In this document: positions 49,543 to 62,271 of the stretch, in pieces
How the letters are laid out: each line of letters begins with the position of its first letter
How positions within the stretch are numbered: the first letter of the stretch is position 1
From: Spinellus fusiger
Lineage: Eukaryota; Mucoromycota; Mucoromycetes; Mucorales; Phycomycetaceae
Length of the DNA: 64,000 nucleotides
NCBI GenBank assembly: GCA_025094145.1
Contig: JALLLS010000058.1
Span: forward strand, 1-64,000
Direction of reading: 5' to 3'
Position numbers and translations under genes: made by a program
Notes under the pieces: model-generated
What the model saw: only the letters and a program-made list of their open reading frames with translations
Told to the model about the DNA's origin: nothing
Database searches by the model: none

Positions 49543-50888
49543 ATGAACATCTCGGAGCTATGCCAGCCAGAGACACACACGGCCAAGGCAGGGTCTTTGG
49601 ATAAATTCACCTTGGGCCACAGCAGCAGTGACACGGATCTATTGTAAGTGAGAAGAGTGAAGGGGGACCTACACACTGAGCACAGTTCAATTCATCCTAC
49701 CTTGTTGCCTGTGAACAGACTCCATTCTCCACTGCCCTCCCTCCATCAGCTGCTGTTGAGTCGTGAACCCACCTCAAGAAGACTTATCCATAGTCTGGGA
49801 GTGACTATCAATGCCCCCTCCTCATCTGCTGCTGGTAGTGGCAGAGGGGGCACAGACACTTCCTCACCCTTGCCAGCACCCCTCCTGTCACTGCCCATGT
49901 CACTGTCCCCATCATCCACCTCTCCTTCTTCTCTCTCTTCTCCTCTCTCACTCTCACCACACACAGCAACAGCAGCGACATCAGCAACAGCAGCAACAAC
50001 AACAGCAACAACAATATCAAAAGACATTCTTGACCCACCAGACACTCCCCAGCTAAGAGAGGTGAGAAACACAGGGGGTTTTCTAGAGGAGAATGTCTCT
50101 CTCTCTCTAGATCTCTCTCTCTAGATCTTTCTAGATCTTATATATATGTATACATGTATACATGTATATTTTATTTATATCCATCACTCATCCTTATGGG
50201 CTCCATAGGCTATTGATCTGTGCTTCCAACTGTGCAAGGACATGGTGCAGTTGAAATCTCAGCGCATGGTTCTGGATCAGGACAAATACAATACCTACTA
50301 CGACCACATCTCCAATAATGCCAACCATCTTCTGGACTCATTACGGCATATGGAAGAGAAGCCGATGTATTCTGATGGGATAGGAGAGGAAGCACCGGCC
50401 CCTGTCTCCACACCCACCAAAGTAAGTAGAGAGAAGAAAGAAAGAAGAAAAAGAGAGGCTGATGTGCTGGGGCGGTTGCTAGGAAGGATCAGACTATTCC
50501 TTAATACGCCAAATACGCAATCTGAATGGAACAGCACAGACAAAATACCGCAGAAGAAGTGTAAGTAGTCTACAGCAAGAACAGGCACTCACTAGGAGGC
50601 AGAAACGTAATATGATTGGACAGAGATGTCATTCATGCAACACCACCAACACTCCAGAGTGGCGGAGGGGTCCTGATGGTGCAAGAACACTCTGCAATGC
50701 ATGTGGGCTGCGTAAGTCATATAAGTGGCAGAGATGGATAAAACTCACTCACTCACTTGATAGACTACTCTAAATTACTCCGAAAAGGCTCCTTTATGGT
50801 ACAATCACGCCACGCCAAACTCACTGAAAATTCAACCATTTCTATTGAATTTGATGATACTGTTTGTGCAGAAGACATTCAATCTTAG
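49543..50888 (+). CDS. GATA-type zinc-finger transcription factor (5 exons)
   Basis: A 317-residue regulator. Exons: 49543..49643, 49719..50061, 50209..50421, 50540..50711, 50764..50888 (954 nt). Seen: a Ser/Thr/Pro/Ala low-complexity half ([20 protein letters not shown]), a helical segment [18 protein letters not shown], a basic stretch TKYRRRS, then one GATA finger with Cys249, Cys252, Cys271 and Cys274 in a C-x2-C-x18-C-x2-C layout ([18 protein letters not shown]) followed by [12 protein letters not shown]. The 18-residue loop is the type seen in White-collar and related fungal GATA factors rather than the 17-residue AreA type. No PAS domain is present. The target genes are unknown. Confidence 0.88.
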
Positions 50889-52521
50889 CTTTCGATTGTT
50901 TTGATGTGTCTCCTTTTGTTCTACTGTTCTGTTGCTGTTGTTTTTTCTTGCTATTCTATCTCTGTTCTATCTCTGTTCTGTTCTGTTCTATTGCTATTGC
51001 TATTGTTGTTGCTCTTTTGTTTTCTTATTTCTATTATTCCTATTATCAGTATTGCTTCTCCAAGTCAAGGAGTGTACAAAAAGAAGGATGGGCTTGTTGA
51101 GCCAGGTGACAAGGGATCTACACTGATGAAGCACAATGGATCACAGGCATGTTCTTCTACTTGTGGCTGTATTATTTTATTTTTTAAGGAGAAGAATCAA
51201 ACACACTGATATGATAGTATAACCACTGTAGATAATTTATTGTTATTGTTATTGTTTTATTTATTATACTTGTATTTATTATTTATTTATTTTATGTGTG
51301 TTAAGAAAGAGTATGTATCTCAAGAAGAAGAAGAGTGGCGGATGTATGGAATGTGGATAACAACAATAACAAGGACAATACCACTTTCTATACTGGCTCT
51401 GCATTGAAATTGAAATAATAACTGACACTGGGCGTGTGATGGTGTTTGCAGTCAACCACTACATTGCAGACTCAACTGCCTGTTTCTTATTGCTGCTAAC
51501 ATACAGTACCAAGATATAGTTTATCACCAAAAAGGTCATATTGGACCTGTCTATTGGTTGACAAGAGATGAATCATTTATTCTTATTACTATTTCCATTT
51601 CTTTCTATCTTATGTACAAGGTAGGCATTCAAAGTAGAAACAGAAATATAGAAGGATATAGGACCATAGAAGGATATAGGACCATAGAAGGATATAAGAC
51701 AATAAGACTATAGAAATATAAAAAGGAATCAAGGGATGTCCTTCTTCTTGATAGGAACAAAGAGACATTTCGGATGAGAAAGACCCTTCACAGATCCTAT
51801 TGATCGGCAGTTGGGATGAAATCATTTGGGCTACCTGTCTCTGTCCAGTTCAGCCATGCCTTGTATGGATCCAACAGGGATGTCTATACTCGAATCTTAC
51901 TGGAGGATATAGACTTAATCATAGGAAGAAGAAAAAAAGAAAGAGCAGACAGTTCGTCAATCAACAGCAGAGTCTTTATTTAGCATCCAACAAAGCACAG
52001 GAGCAAAGAACAAGGGACAAAGAAAAGTGTTTAATTTTGAGTTCATACGAGGTGCATCGTCTATAAACAAACATCTCTCCTATTGGTTTACTACTTTCTT
52101 TCAAGGTTGCATGTCTATTTTATTATAGAAACAGGTTTGTTATTTTCCTTGCTAGAGAAATAGAAATAGAAATAGAAATGGAAATAGAAATGGAAATAGA
52201 AATGGAAATGGAGAAAGAAGCCTAGAGCACAGGTCATCCAAGTGCTCTTTGTGCAAATAGGAAAAGAAGACCTCACCAGGAGAATGTCCATGGAGGTAGA
52301 TCCATCGAATAGACACAGCAGTAGAAACAATCAATAACCCATTGATGTAGGATGACTTACAGCAGCCCAAGAAAGAGAGTGGGTGTGGATAGCCTCAGTG
52401 ATGAAGTGTCTTTCCACCGGGTAGTACCAAGGCACAAACACACTATAAAAACCCCACCTATTCATAGCCTTGGATTCATTCTCTTGTCATTGTCTCTTGT
52501 CATTGTCTCTTGTTCTCTTGA
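50889..52521. other. intergenic, no gene recognised
   Basis: Contains T-rich and TATTG repeats (about 50930-51060), an AAGGATATAGGACCATAG repeat (about 51650-51700) and an (AAATGGAAATAG)n run at about 52155-52212. Some ORFs of 60-90 codons on both strands carry no motif. The last 100 nt are the promoter of the next gene. Confidence 0.5.
52444..52450 (+). promoter_or_regulatory. TATA box of the secreted-protein gene
   Basis: TATAAAA, 78 nt upstream of the ATG at 52522, followed by a CT-rich leader with tandem ctcttgtcattgt repeats. Confidence 0.6.
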
Positions 52522-53918
52522 ATGAAGTCCTCTCTGCGCATCCATCCTCTGCTGGTAGTTCTCCTCTTCTCCAAGCTAGGCGAGATCATAGCCAGATGTA
52601 CCTGTGATCCTGGGGACAGCGCATGTCAAATCAAATGCAGTAAGTAGAGAGCCTGCCTAGAGACATCACCTGCATTCAAAGCAACCGATCTCCATCTACG
52701 CTTGCTGGGTGCTGGAGTGAACTATTGGATGTTGATGTTTGTGGGTTGATAGATGAGACTGCAAGACGTTGCATTATTGGCTGCAATAACAATGTGTGTT
52801 ATTCCCAGTGTCTTGTGGATCACTGGTTTGGTGTCCGTGCCCCCTCCACAAGAAGCCTGCAGGTGAATGTAGCTACACGCTCACTGCACAAGGGGGTTGC
52901 AATGAACGAAGACATCCCTCCACTCCACTCAATGGACTCCCAGGAACCCCACGTGTCTTTATCAGAAGCATCAAAGGGTGATGAGGCACCTCCCCACGAC
53001 ACAACAGGTGCTGCTGAGACTGCTGAGATCACCGAGACTGTCGAGATCACTGTAAAACAACCCACCCCTACGGCCGAGACAACGCCAGTAGCAATTGTAG
53101 TCAGTGAAAGGGAATCTGCTATAACAAGGACGAGTACAGGCGACACCCTGTCTTTAGAATCAAAGGCACTGGACATAAAGACTACTGAGCCACGGATCCC
53201 TCATACCATTTTGCTGGATCCAATGGTGACAAGAACAACGATTGTCTTTCCTACAGAGGCAGTGACCACCGACAGATCCATAGTGATGCCTCTTACTCCA
53301 TCAGTAGCAGCCACAACCACTGTTCTTGGTGCACCTTCCTTGGTAGTATCATCAACAGACCGCAAAGAAACAGTGCCCGCCACCACCCAAACCATTGCCA
53401 TGGCTGTTGCTTCTTCTCCTTCTTCCACCTCTTCCATGGGATCAGTGTTGGTATCTGCATCCGTATCTGCATCAGTATCTACATCAGTATCTGCATCCGT
53501 ATCTGCATCATCTTCCATTGCTTCTCTGTCTACTGTGCCTGTTATATCTGCTACCAAAGTATCAGAGATTGTTCTTAGTTCTACCCTTCCATCTTTCCTA
53601 GTACATCTCTCTGTCAGTGCTCCTAGTGCTCCTAGTGCTCCTAGTTCTACCCCACTGTCTTCTCTCTCTTCTCTCTCTTCTTCTGTAGCTACTCCACAAG
53701 GTAAATCCTCTCTTTACTCATCCCAATATGCATGGACTCATCTCTCTTTACTTATAGTGTCTTCTCTCCGGCCTTCTTCTACAGTCAATGTTTCCACACC
53801 CACCCAACGTCCTTATCCTACTGCTGTTACTGAAAGTCAATCCTACGGCATCAGAGACACACCCCATTTCACAGTATTAATGGCTATTGTATTTCTCCTT
53901 GTCCTTTTCCACTACTAG
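52522..53918 (+). CDS. secreted Ser/Thr-rich surface protein, probably GPI-anchored (2 exons)
   Basis: Exons 52522..52639 and 52753..53918 (1284 nt, 427 aa). Seen: a signal peptide (hydrophobic LLVVLLFSKLGEIIA, likely cleaved before RCTCDPG), then a compact Cys-rich head with about nine cysteines (CTCDPGDSACQIKC, CIIGCNNNVCYSQC), then over 300 residues of Ser/Thr/Val/Ala/Pro likely to be O-mannosylated, including SVSASVSTSVSASVSAS encoded by a 12-nt tandem repeat (about 53450-53512) and APSAPSAPS, and a C-terminal hydrophobic VLMAIVFLLVLFHY fit for GPI attachment or a membrane anchor. The acceptor at 52752 was chosen because it is the only one keeping frame with a normal intron size. Family not recognised; a wall or surface role is inferred. 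Confidence 0.75.
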
Positions 53919-54170
53919 AAACTAAACCCCTTTCTCTCTCTTTCTATCCATGAATAAACAATAAAAACATTCTCCAGTTCAACAAGAACACGGATAAATA
54001 ATAATAGTAATAATAACAATAGAATTAAAGAAAAAAGAAAAAAGAATAATAAAAAAGAAAAAGAACATCCCCGTCATGCCTACATCTGCCCTCTCCACCC
54101 TCTCCACCCTATCTACAGGTCTGTTTACAAGTTCATACTACAAGTACGATGTCCTACGGTAAAGAGAGCT

Positions 54171-54846
54171 TCAACTGAGAATGCAGGTCTTCTTGGATCG
54201 AGGTCTATAGGTCTCGATGTACTTTAGCTGTTTGTTATTGATTGCACCACGACGACGCTCACGGATATAAGCAACAGCATCAAGTGCTGGCATTCCATCT
54301 TCAATCAAGGCAATGGCCACCAAGACAGGGGCTCTTCCTAATCCTGCCACACAATGAGTGGCAATACAGGCTGTACTGGGGCTTCCTTCTTTGGAGGCAC
54401 CAAACCGCTCGTTCATCAACAGCAGCCACACATCCACAATATGGCTGGGAGGCGCCTCACCATCACCAAACACCCAGTCATGGACCTCAATGCCCTTTTC
54501 TGTCAGGGGTTCTTTTGAATAGGTAGCTTCACAGCACCGTACGACATCCGTGACGTTCCAACGTTCAAATTCCTATGTAGGGTTTGTGCAGAGCCCAAAG
54601 CAGCAGCAGCAGCAGCAGCAGGAGAGAGAGAGAGACAAGTCCACACATACACATACACTGTCAGGACTACTTCTGTAAGCCTCATCATCATGGGGGCCAG
54701 TGGAGTGGACTTGCCTGCAGATAGAGAGGGAGATTGTTGTTGCTGGGTGCATCCACAATAAGAAAGCGTTTGTTCTTGTGTTCAATATACGTGGGTGGGT
54801 TGATCAATGGTCTTGGTGCGTTGTGAGGCAATGTTCGTGCGTACAT
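54171..54846 (-). CDS. PRL/PTP4A-type tyrosine phosphatase with CAAX box (2 exons)
   Basis: A 177-residue dual-specificity phosphatase of the phosphatase-of-regenerating-liver group (animal proteins 167-173 aa). Exons 54715..54846 and 54171..54572 (534 nt). Seen: RFLIVDAPSNNNL, WNVTDVVRCCEATYSKEP, general-acid loop DWVFGDGEAPP (Asp81), P-loop HCVAGLGRAP with catalytic Cys118 and Ala after Arg (hallmark of PRL), RRGAINNKQLKYIETY, and C-terminal CILS, a prenylation motif. The intron starts GC (gcaagt). The start is the ATG at 54846; the open frame runs farther upstream over CA repeats. In animals these proteins bind CNNM magnesium transporters at membranes; that role here is inferred. Confidence 0.9.
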
Positions 54847-54971
54847 TCTAAGAGGGGGTTCAGCACAGTGTGACTGTGATGAAGGCGACTTACATGAAGG
54901 AGAGTCTCTCACATACACATACACATACACCTTCACAGCAGGAGAATAAAACAGAGACAGAATACACACAC

Positions 54972-55004
<33 letters not shown>

Positions 55005-55780
55005 AGGTTTTGTTAGAAATCAAGAAAAGGAGACGCTGAGCCAATAGAATTGAAAAGAAGAAGAGGTAGAAAATAAGGACGGAGAAAGAGAAGAGAAAGT
55101 AGGAGAAATAGGAAAGATCAGTGAAAAATAGTAAGACAGCCAATGGAATTATTTAAAGTGTGGACGAGTACAAGGCAGATAACGTGCTCATTACCTTAAA
55201 GTGCATTTTAAGCAGTGGGATGAAATCCATCGTCCTGTTTTTTATCCTCATACCAAGGAGACATTTGGCATCCCAAGGAAAAAACAAATGGGACAGCAGT
55301 GGAGTGGGCTTGAGGGGAGTTGTGACTTGCAGACAATGGTGAGGTGATGATTTAATGATGAAAATAGCATTGATAATAAATCTCATAATAAATCTCATAA
55401 TAACAAAGAATCCCTTTTCTTTGCTAGGCTTGTGCTCTTTTGGTGTAGAGCAGTGCTCGGAACTGAAATAGTTGTGACTTTTATGGCTATGCATAAATAA
55501 GTCCATGCCTACAAATCCACACAAATAAATTCATATAGGCCATAGACAGGCTCAGCAGCTTTCTTTTTATAAAGTCAGATGATAGACTACATCACCCTCC
55601 TTGGGCACCTCACAATGCTAGTGACTCTTGGTCTTGCTCTCCACCAATCATTCTCTGTCTCTACTCCAGTCCCACAGCACAGAGGTTTCTTCTGCCGCTT
55701 CTTTTTGTTCCGCCAATCAGTGAGCGTCCAAGTGACTTGCATGGGTGGCTTTTTGGAGGGCGAAAAAACAAACTTTTGGA
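54847..55780. other. intergenic, divergent promoter region of the phosphatase and TEF1
   Basis: Contains CACATA and GAGAGA repeats (about 54905-55000). No gene is seen. The 55550-55780 part resembles a strong-promoter upstream region only by position. Confidence 0.5.
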
Positions 55781-55782
55781 TC

Positions 55783-55788
55783 TATAAA
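55783..55788 (+). promoter_or_regulatory. probable TATA box of TEF1
   Basis: TATAAA followed about 50 nt later by a short leader and a 5'-UTR intron. Confidence 0.5.
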
Positions 55789-55840
55789 TTAGTCGTCTCC
55801 TTAAAATTTAGGTGATTTCTCTCTTTTTGCACATTAAAAG

Positions 55841-55967
55841 GTAAGTCAGTAGTTTTTGCTTGTCTATCTCTATCCATATAGATGTCCATATAGATGTCCA
55901 TATAGATGTCCATATGGAATAGATATCTATCTATGTTCAGCAGACTCATCTATCTGTTTCTCAATAG
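55841..55967 (+). other. probable 5'-UTR intron of TEF1
   Basis: A consensus donor gtaagt at 55841 and a caatag acceptor at 55967, leaving only cc before the ATG at 55970. It carries a 12-nt repeat (catatagatgtc, about 55876-55915). Leader introns are common in fungal EF-1alpha genes and often raise expression; that effect is inferred here. Confidence 0.6.
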
Positions 55968-55969
55968 CC

Positions 55970-57403
55970 ATGGGTAAAGAAAAGACTCACGTTAACGTCG
56001 TCGTTATTGGCCACGTAGATTCCGTAAGTCCTACACTGCCATAAACAAAACAGAAACAGAGACACTGACTCCATGTCTAGGGCAAGTCCACCACTACCGG
56101 TCACTTGATCTACAAGTGCGGTGGTATTGACAAGCGTACCATTGAGAAGTTCGAGAAGGAAGCTGCTGAACTCGGTAAGGGTTCCTTCAAGTACGCCTGG
56201 GTTCTTGACAAGCTCAAGGCTGAGCGTGAACGTGGTATCACCATCGACATTGCTCTCTGGAAGTTCGAGACTCCCAAGTTCATGGTCACCGTCATTGATG
56301 CCCCTGGTCACCGTGATTTCATCAAGAACATGATCACTGGTACCTCCCAGGCCGATTGTGGTGTTCTTATCATTGCTGCCGGTACTGGTGAATTCGAAGC
56401 TGGTATCTCCAAGGATGGTCAGACCCGTGAGCACGCCTTGTTGGCCTTCACCCTCGGTGTCCGTCAATTGATCGTTGCCATTAACAAGATGGACACTACC
56501 AAGTGGTCCGAGGCTCGTTACAACGAAATTGTCAAGGAAGTCTCCTCCTTCATCAAGAAGATCGGTTTCAACCCCAAGTCTGTTCCCTTTGTCCCCATCT
56601 CCGGATGGCACGGTGATAACATGTTGGAGGAATCTGTCAACATGGGCTGGTTCAAGGGATGGACCAAGGAAACCAAGGCTGGTTCCAAGACCGGAAAGAC
56701 CCTTTTGGAGGCCATTGACAACATCGAGCCCCCTGTCCGTCCTTCCGACAAGCCTCTCCGTCTTCCCCTCCAGGATGTGTACAAGATTGGTGGTATTGGA
56801 ACAGTTCCCGTCGGTCGTGTCGAGACTGGTGTCATCAAGGCTGGTATGATCGTCAACTTTGCTCCTTCCAACGTCACCACTGAAGTCAAGTCCGTTGAAA
56901 TGCACCACGAACAGCTCGTTGAGGGTCTTCCCGGAGACAACGTTGGTTTCAACGTCAAGAACGTGTCCGTCAAGGATATCCGTCGTGGTAACGTCTGCTC
57001 TGACAGCAAGAACGACCCCGCCAAGGAGTCTGGTTCCTTCACTGCCCAGGTCATCGTCTTGAACCACCCTGGTCAGATTGGTGCTGGTTACTCTCCCGTG
57101 TTGGATTGCCACACTGCCCACATTGCCTGCAAGTTCGCTGAGTTGCTCGAGAAGATCGACCGTCGTTCTGGCAAGAAGTTGGAAGATGCCCCCAAGTTCA
57201 TCAAGTCTGGTGACTCCGCTATCGTCAAGATGGTGCCCTCCAAGCCCATGTGTGTTGAGGCCTACACTGACTACCCTCCCCTTGGCCGTTTCGCTGTCCG
57301 TGATATGCGTCAGACCGTTGCTGTCGGTGTCATCAAGGCTGTTGAGAAGGTTGACAAGTCTGCCAAGGTCACCAAGGCTGCTGCCAAGGCTGGCAAGAAA
57401 TAA
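55970..57403 (+). CDS. TEF1: translation elongation factor 1-alpha (2 coding exons)
   Basis: GTPase that delivers aminoacyl-tRNA to the ribosome. Exons 55970..56023 and 56081..57403 (1377 nt, 458 aa, exactly the usual fungal length). Seen: GHVDSGKST split by the intron after residue 18, [22 protein letters not shown], and the C-terminal [20 protein letters not shown] and [14 protein letters not shown] blocks. Codon use is strongly biased to C- and G-ending codons (GGT, AAG, GTC, TCC), unlike the neighbours, as expected for a very highly expressed gene. The same bias creates a 386-codon antisense open frame. Confidence 0.98.
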
Positions 57404-58551
57404 ACTATCTTTTTATGCAAATAAAAATGATAATAATAATAAAAATAAAATAAAAGGTGTCTGCGACACTTTGTTACAATCAAACTTTTTCTTTATTGTT
57501 ATATCATCTATTGTTTTTAACAAGCTCATGAGGGTGTTTTATGGGACAAGCATGAATAGATAGGAAAGTATGTGTCCTGTAGTTGCAGATAGAAAACAGT
57601 AGGACCGTGACTTTGTATTGAGAACACTTTCTAGTGTCTACCTGTCTGTCCATGTGCATCTATAGGCTATGTTATGTGTTTTCATAGTGGAGGAGAAATA
57701 TTTTACTCTTCGTCCCTCTTCCACTCCTATGGGCAGAGAAAATATTACACACTGGCATAGTATTCTTTTCAATCTCCTCCTTAATAGATCAAACACCTCC
57801 AAATCTGCTTATTTTCTTTCTTGTTCTACTTTTTTATATAATGAAAAAATAAATAAATATACAGAATAACATGGATGGAGTCAATGCATTACCCATCAAC
57901 ATATATAGATATAAAAGAAACCTGTTGATTTACTGTTGACCAATATAAGAACTGTAATAGAAAGGGTTAGAAAGATATACAATCCTTTTCGTTATTCAAA
58001 TCTACTTTTAAGGAGGAGATACTATTTCCATAGGGATGAGCTGCTCTTGTGGAGAGATGGAGTACAAAAGACAGAAAGCATGATGGCCCATAGCAACCGT
58101 AGAATCCAATATAATCTAATACAATCTAATTTACCTTTTATCAGACATGTATCGTATTTACACTGAAAATAACAAACCAAGAAGTTGTGTAAATAATAGA
58201 TGAACCACCATCAGCCAAAGACTCATTCCATGCCTTGGTAGGATGCTATTCTATCTTGGTACTACTTTTAAGCAACATTCTTCATTGCATGGATTTATGC
58301 TTTGCTCTTGGGCTGTTTGGATGGCAATAGAATTTACACTGTAACTTTATTAAATATATATATATATATAGAGAGAGATGGTGTTTATCACTTTCATAAG
58401 AATCCACACTAAATCACCTCTTCCTTTCCCCTTCTTCGTTGTGTCCTCTCCTTGTGTCCTCTTTCCCGCTCTTCTATAAGCCACGACCTTTGAATCTGGC
58501 TTCATTGGCCATAAAAATAGCACAAAAGGCAAACACTCCTCTACTCTTTTC
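57404..58551. other. intergenic, no gene seen
   Basis: TEF1 3' UTR with AT-rich repeats directly after the stop, (AT)n at about 58353-58370, and otherwise unstructured AT-rich DNA. Confidence 0.6.
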
Positions 58552-60220
58552 ATGGCCACCCACTCTTCAGCAGCTAGTGAACGTCGCATTGTCCATACTG
58601 TCTTCAAGGCTCTATTGATCGACTTGTTGGCATTTACTATTATATTGCCGTTATTTCCTCGACTATTAAGATATTATCAACAACAGAACAATAACCAAGA
58701 AGTGGGTATTTTCTTATGGCTTTTCTTTTTCCTTTTTCTTCTTCTCTATCCATAGACCCATCTTTCTCTCTACAGGGCACGCTATTGAGTTATGCACTAC
58801 AATTACTGGAACGCTACAAATGCCTTGTCACTGTGGATGGAGTGAGCGGACACCGAGGCGATACATGGGATGTTGTTCTCTTGGGAGGCTTTATTGGTTC
58901 CTTTTTCTCTTTCTTGCAGTTCATTGTGTCTCCTTGGATAGGTCGTGCCAGTGATACACTGGGACGTCGACGCGTACTTCTCTTTACAATGGTAGGCTAG
59001 TCTATTCGATATGTATCTAGCAAACTTACCCCTTTGCTCTCTATAGATTGGCAATATTGCCTCTACACTTGTATGGCTGTTTGCACGTTCATTCTCTACT
59101 TTTTTAATCGCCCGTACTATTGCTGGTCTAAGTGAAGGCAATGTTCAGCTAAGTATTGCTATTATTTCAGATAGCACTTTACCAGAAAACAGGTCCAAGC
59201 ATCTTGTAAGTATCTTGTTTTTTCTCCTTTAAAGAAAAGAAAGAAAAAGAATCCCTCTCTTTCCAACACTACAATGACATGCTTGTTGATGTATGTATGT
59301 ATGTATGTATGTATGTATGCACTGACAAACAAAACATAACATCACTCTAGGCATTGGTGGGCATTGCATTTGCAGTTGCATTTACCTTTGGACCCCCTAT
59401 AGGTGCCTGGTTTGCCTCCATCGACCTTACCCAACTCTACCCACAGGCACTACACTGGGGCATTTACCCTTATTCAGTGCCTGCTCTTGTGGCCTTGGTG
59501 TTACTGCTAGTAGAAACCCTCTATCTGATCCTCTATCTTCCAGAAACACGCCTCATCCCAACCTTGGAGAAAGACCCACAGACCCCACCCAATATCGAAT
59601 CCTCCCTCTCTCCCTCTGCTGATACTCGACTTACTACCCTACGACGACTGAGCACCCTCCAATGCCTTTTCAGTCTGCTCTTTTCTGGCATTGAATTCAC
59701 TCTTGTCTTCCTTACCTTTGATGTCCTCGATTACACGCATATGCAACAAGGAAAACTACTAGGGACCATGGGTGTCCTCTCTGCGTTGATCCAAGGCGGC
59801 TATGTCCGACGCAAAGTGCACCAGGTGGGTGAAAGGCGTCTTGTTCTTCAAGGCATCACTGCATGTATTCTTGGTCTGAGTTGCTTGTGCATGACGGCTC
59901 TTTCTACTTCTTCTCGATGGGTGTACTGTGGTGTCGCCTTTCTTTCCTTGACGAGTGGGACCGTGGTCAATTGTCTTACGAGTCTTGCTAGCTTGCAGTG
60001 TGATGACAAGAGCAGGGATCCTCGACTGGTCAAAGGCCAGGCTCTGGGGAAGTTCCGTAGTTTTGGTCAATTGGGACGTGCCTTGGGTCCCATTGCTGTC
60101 TGTGGATTGTATTGGATGACTGGGCCTGTGTATTGTTATGGACTGGGTGCGGTTGTGATGGTAGGCATTTATGGATTGGCCAGTGGATGGTTACCTGTGT
60201 ATCATGAAAAGTTGGAATGA
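58552..60220 (+). CDS. major facilitator transporter, MFSD10/TETRAN type (4 exons)
   Basis: A 464-residue 12-helix transporter. Exons: 58552..58701, 58776..58991, 59047..59205, 59351..60220 (1395 nt). Seen: first helix FKALLIDLLAFTIILPLFP, then GGFIGSFFSFLQFIVSPWIG with the MFS loop RASDTLGRRRVLL, IARTIAGLSEGNVQLSIAI and ISDSTLPENRSKHL, FGPPIGAWFA, YLPETRL at the centre, and GKFRSFGQLGRALGPI in helix 10-11. These blocks match MFSD10 (TETRAN), an organic-anion exporter in animals. Substrate in this fungus is unknown. Confidence 0.85.
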
Positions 60221-60836
60221 TGTTTTGGAATATATCATAGTGAATAAAAATAAAAATAAAAATAAAAATAAAACTACACCTGCTGTAGTCCAGAAGAAAG
60301 AAAGAAAGAAAGAGGAATAAAGAACGGTTGGTTCAATGCTGTTGATCGGCTTCCATTGGATCTAAAGAGTCATCCTACTACTAATACTAATACTAATACT
60401 ATGCTCTCATTGCTATGATAATGGTCATACTTTAGACTAACATTATAGTTATAATAAATATTGCCATTCTCCTTACTATTGCCACTAAAACAATAATGAC
60501 ATTACTATTCAAATTCAATATTTATTATATAAAAACCATTAGAGCCCATGAAAAACATCCTTCCATGAGATGACCATTGGAACAATAAAAAGAATAGTAA
60601 ATGTCGTAACAATAATAGTGAAAATAACAGTAATAACAATAAAGAGTACTAATAATAAAAGGGTCAAGGATAATTAAAAATAAAAGAAAGAACTTTCTTC
60701 CACTACGAAAGAAATAAAAAGTCCTTGCTGTTTATGTCTCCACTGATCTGCATAAAGAAGCCACTGTTCTTTTAAGCAATAAACTAAAATAAATAAATAA
60801 ATAAAATAAGTACAGAAATAGAGTCAATAGTCTAGT
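60221..60836. other. intergenic, no gene seen
   Basis: (AAATAA)n, (AAAG)n and ACTAAT repeats near 60243-60405. The rest is AT-rich. Confidence 0.6.
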
Positions 60837-61973
60837 CTATTCTCTTCTTCCATCGCTCAATAAAGTCCTTACGTAGTTGCTTGGAACAATGCCTTCGATA
60901 CCATCTGTTTTTCTAGCTCTCCACCAATTACCAGAGCGGTCGATGATTTCAAGCGATTCACCCTTCTCAAATGATAGTTCATTGGGATCTTCTGGGCTGC
61001 TTGTGTCTGTTGTTCATGGAATCATGATGAGATGAGGCTTTTGGAACTTTTTTTCTTTTTTTCTTTTCTTCTTTTCTTCTTTTCTTCTTTTCTTTAATAT
61101 TTATATTGATGTACAAATGAAAACCAGACCATGCTACTTACAGTTATGAAGCGCCTTTGAAATGCGGGCTTCATTCTTCTCACTCATAGTGGGTGCCATG
61201 GGAGAAGTACTGTTGTTTTTAGTGTTGGGCTTGGGACTGGTGGCAGGAGGAGTGTGGGTGGGCAAAGACGCCTCATTGGAAGTGTCAGGATGAACATTGC
61301 TACCTCTCAAATTCCCGAGATGGTTTTGCAATACGGCCTTGCTACCAATACCAGTGTGGTTCATGTTGCTTGCCTTGTTGACCAACCAGGAGTCTTCGTT
61401 TGAAGCCAACAAGAAGATCCATAGGAACTATGCCATCATAGACATAAGAATATGCTACTACTATTCTTCATGCTTGACAGCATGGACTTACTTCACAAAT
61501 AATGAGAATGATGGAGCCACCAGCAGCAGCACGGTTTCCATTACTGTCTTCACTGTTCAAGAGGATTTGGATCAAGTTTGTCATGTACACAATGCTAATT
61601 GTAAGGAAGACCAGGATCTAGGATGCATTGATAAAGTGATATATAGATATATATACATTGAGGATGAGTATGGACAGCTACCCTGTCTCCACAGCACACT
61701 TACCATATTACGATGACGATTGAAGCGGTGGGTGCCCACAGCTACCCATACACCCACAATAAAGGCCAAATTAAAGATAATCAACCACCAACCCACACCC
61801 AAGAATCCAGCAGCACATGCACCAACAAATGCAATAAACCAGCCAATCTAACAAACATAAGTCCTGCCATACCATGTCTTGTTTCCACTTCCACAACTTA
61901 CAATAGCCAAGATCCCTGTCACCAAGAACATTGGATTTGTTATAGCAAAAGAGTCGCCGTAGTTGTTTGCCAT
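60837..61973 (-). CDS. SHO1: Sho1-type osmosensor, four TM segments plus SH3 (5 exons)
   Basis: Plasma-membrane scaffold of the HOG MAPK pathway; its SH3 domain binds Pbs2. Exons: 61902..61973, 61704..61847, 61492..61617, 61142..61427, 60837..61006 (798 nt, 265 aa). Seen: short N-terminus [16 protein letters not shown]1 about 13-35, TM2 [22 protein letters not shown]3 [14 protein letters not shown]4 [18 protein letters not shown], a Pro/Ser/Thr-rich linker, and a C-terminal SH3 with [30 protein letters not shown]. Somewhat shorter than yeast Sho1 (367 aa), as in other filamentous fungi. Confidence 0.93.
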
Positions 61974-62271
61974 TGTACTTGAATTTCACAGTGCAAATTG
62001 AATAAAGACAAAGAAGAGAATTGAATAAACCCAATCCACCACAAAAAACGGCCTTAAATAGCTATGTCTGTCCGTCCATCTTTCTCAACCCACTCTAGCT
62101 AAAATGAAGCAATAAGTGACTTCATGGGTTTCACTTTGCTTAGTATTGATAAAGTTTAAAAAGCGTACAAGTTAAAGAGGTCTTTTTTTTTCAATGCTTT
62201 TTATTGTGACTGTCTTTTGATAACACACTGTAAAAAGGCAAGCTTCTTTTTTTAAAAAAGAATCCAAATGT

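Noticed and set aside
49746..50072. Open frames opposite and in the other frame of the GATA gene (including a Gln-rich one)
   Set aside because: They overlap the low-complexity CAA/ACA repeat of the real exon; the GATA frame splices into a conserved zinc finger while these do not.
52336..52481. Minus-strand frame beginning MNRWGFYSVFVPWYYP ahead of the secreted-protein gene
   Set aside because: It ends at a donor-like site with no usable acceptor in frame, and it lies over the TATA box of the opposite gene.
55961..57121. 386-codon open frame antisense to TEF1
   Set aside because: It is a by-product of the extreme codon bias of the EF-1alpha gene; antisense frames of this kind recur in highly biased genes, and it shows no domain of its own.
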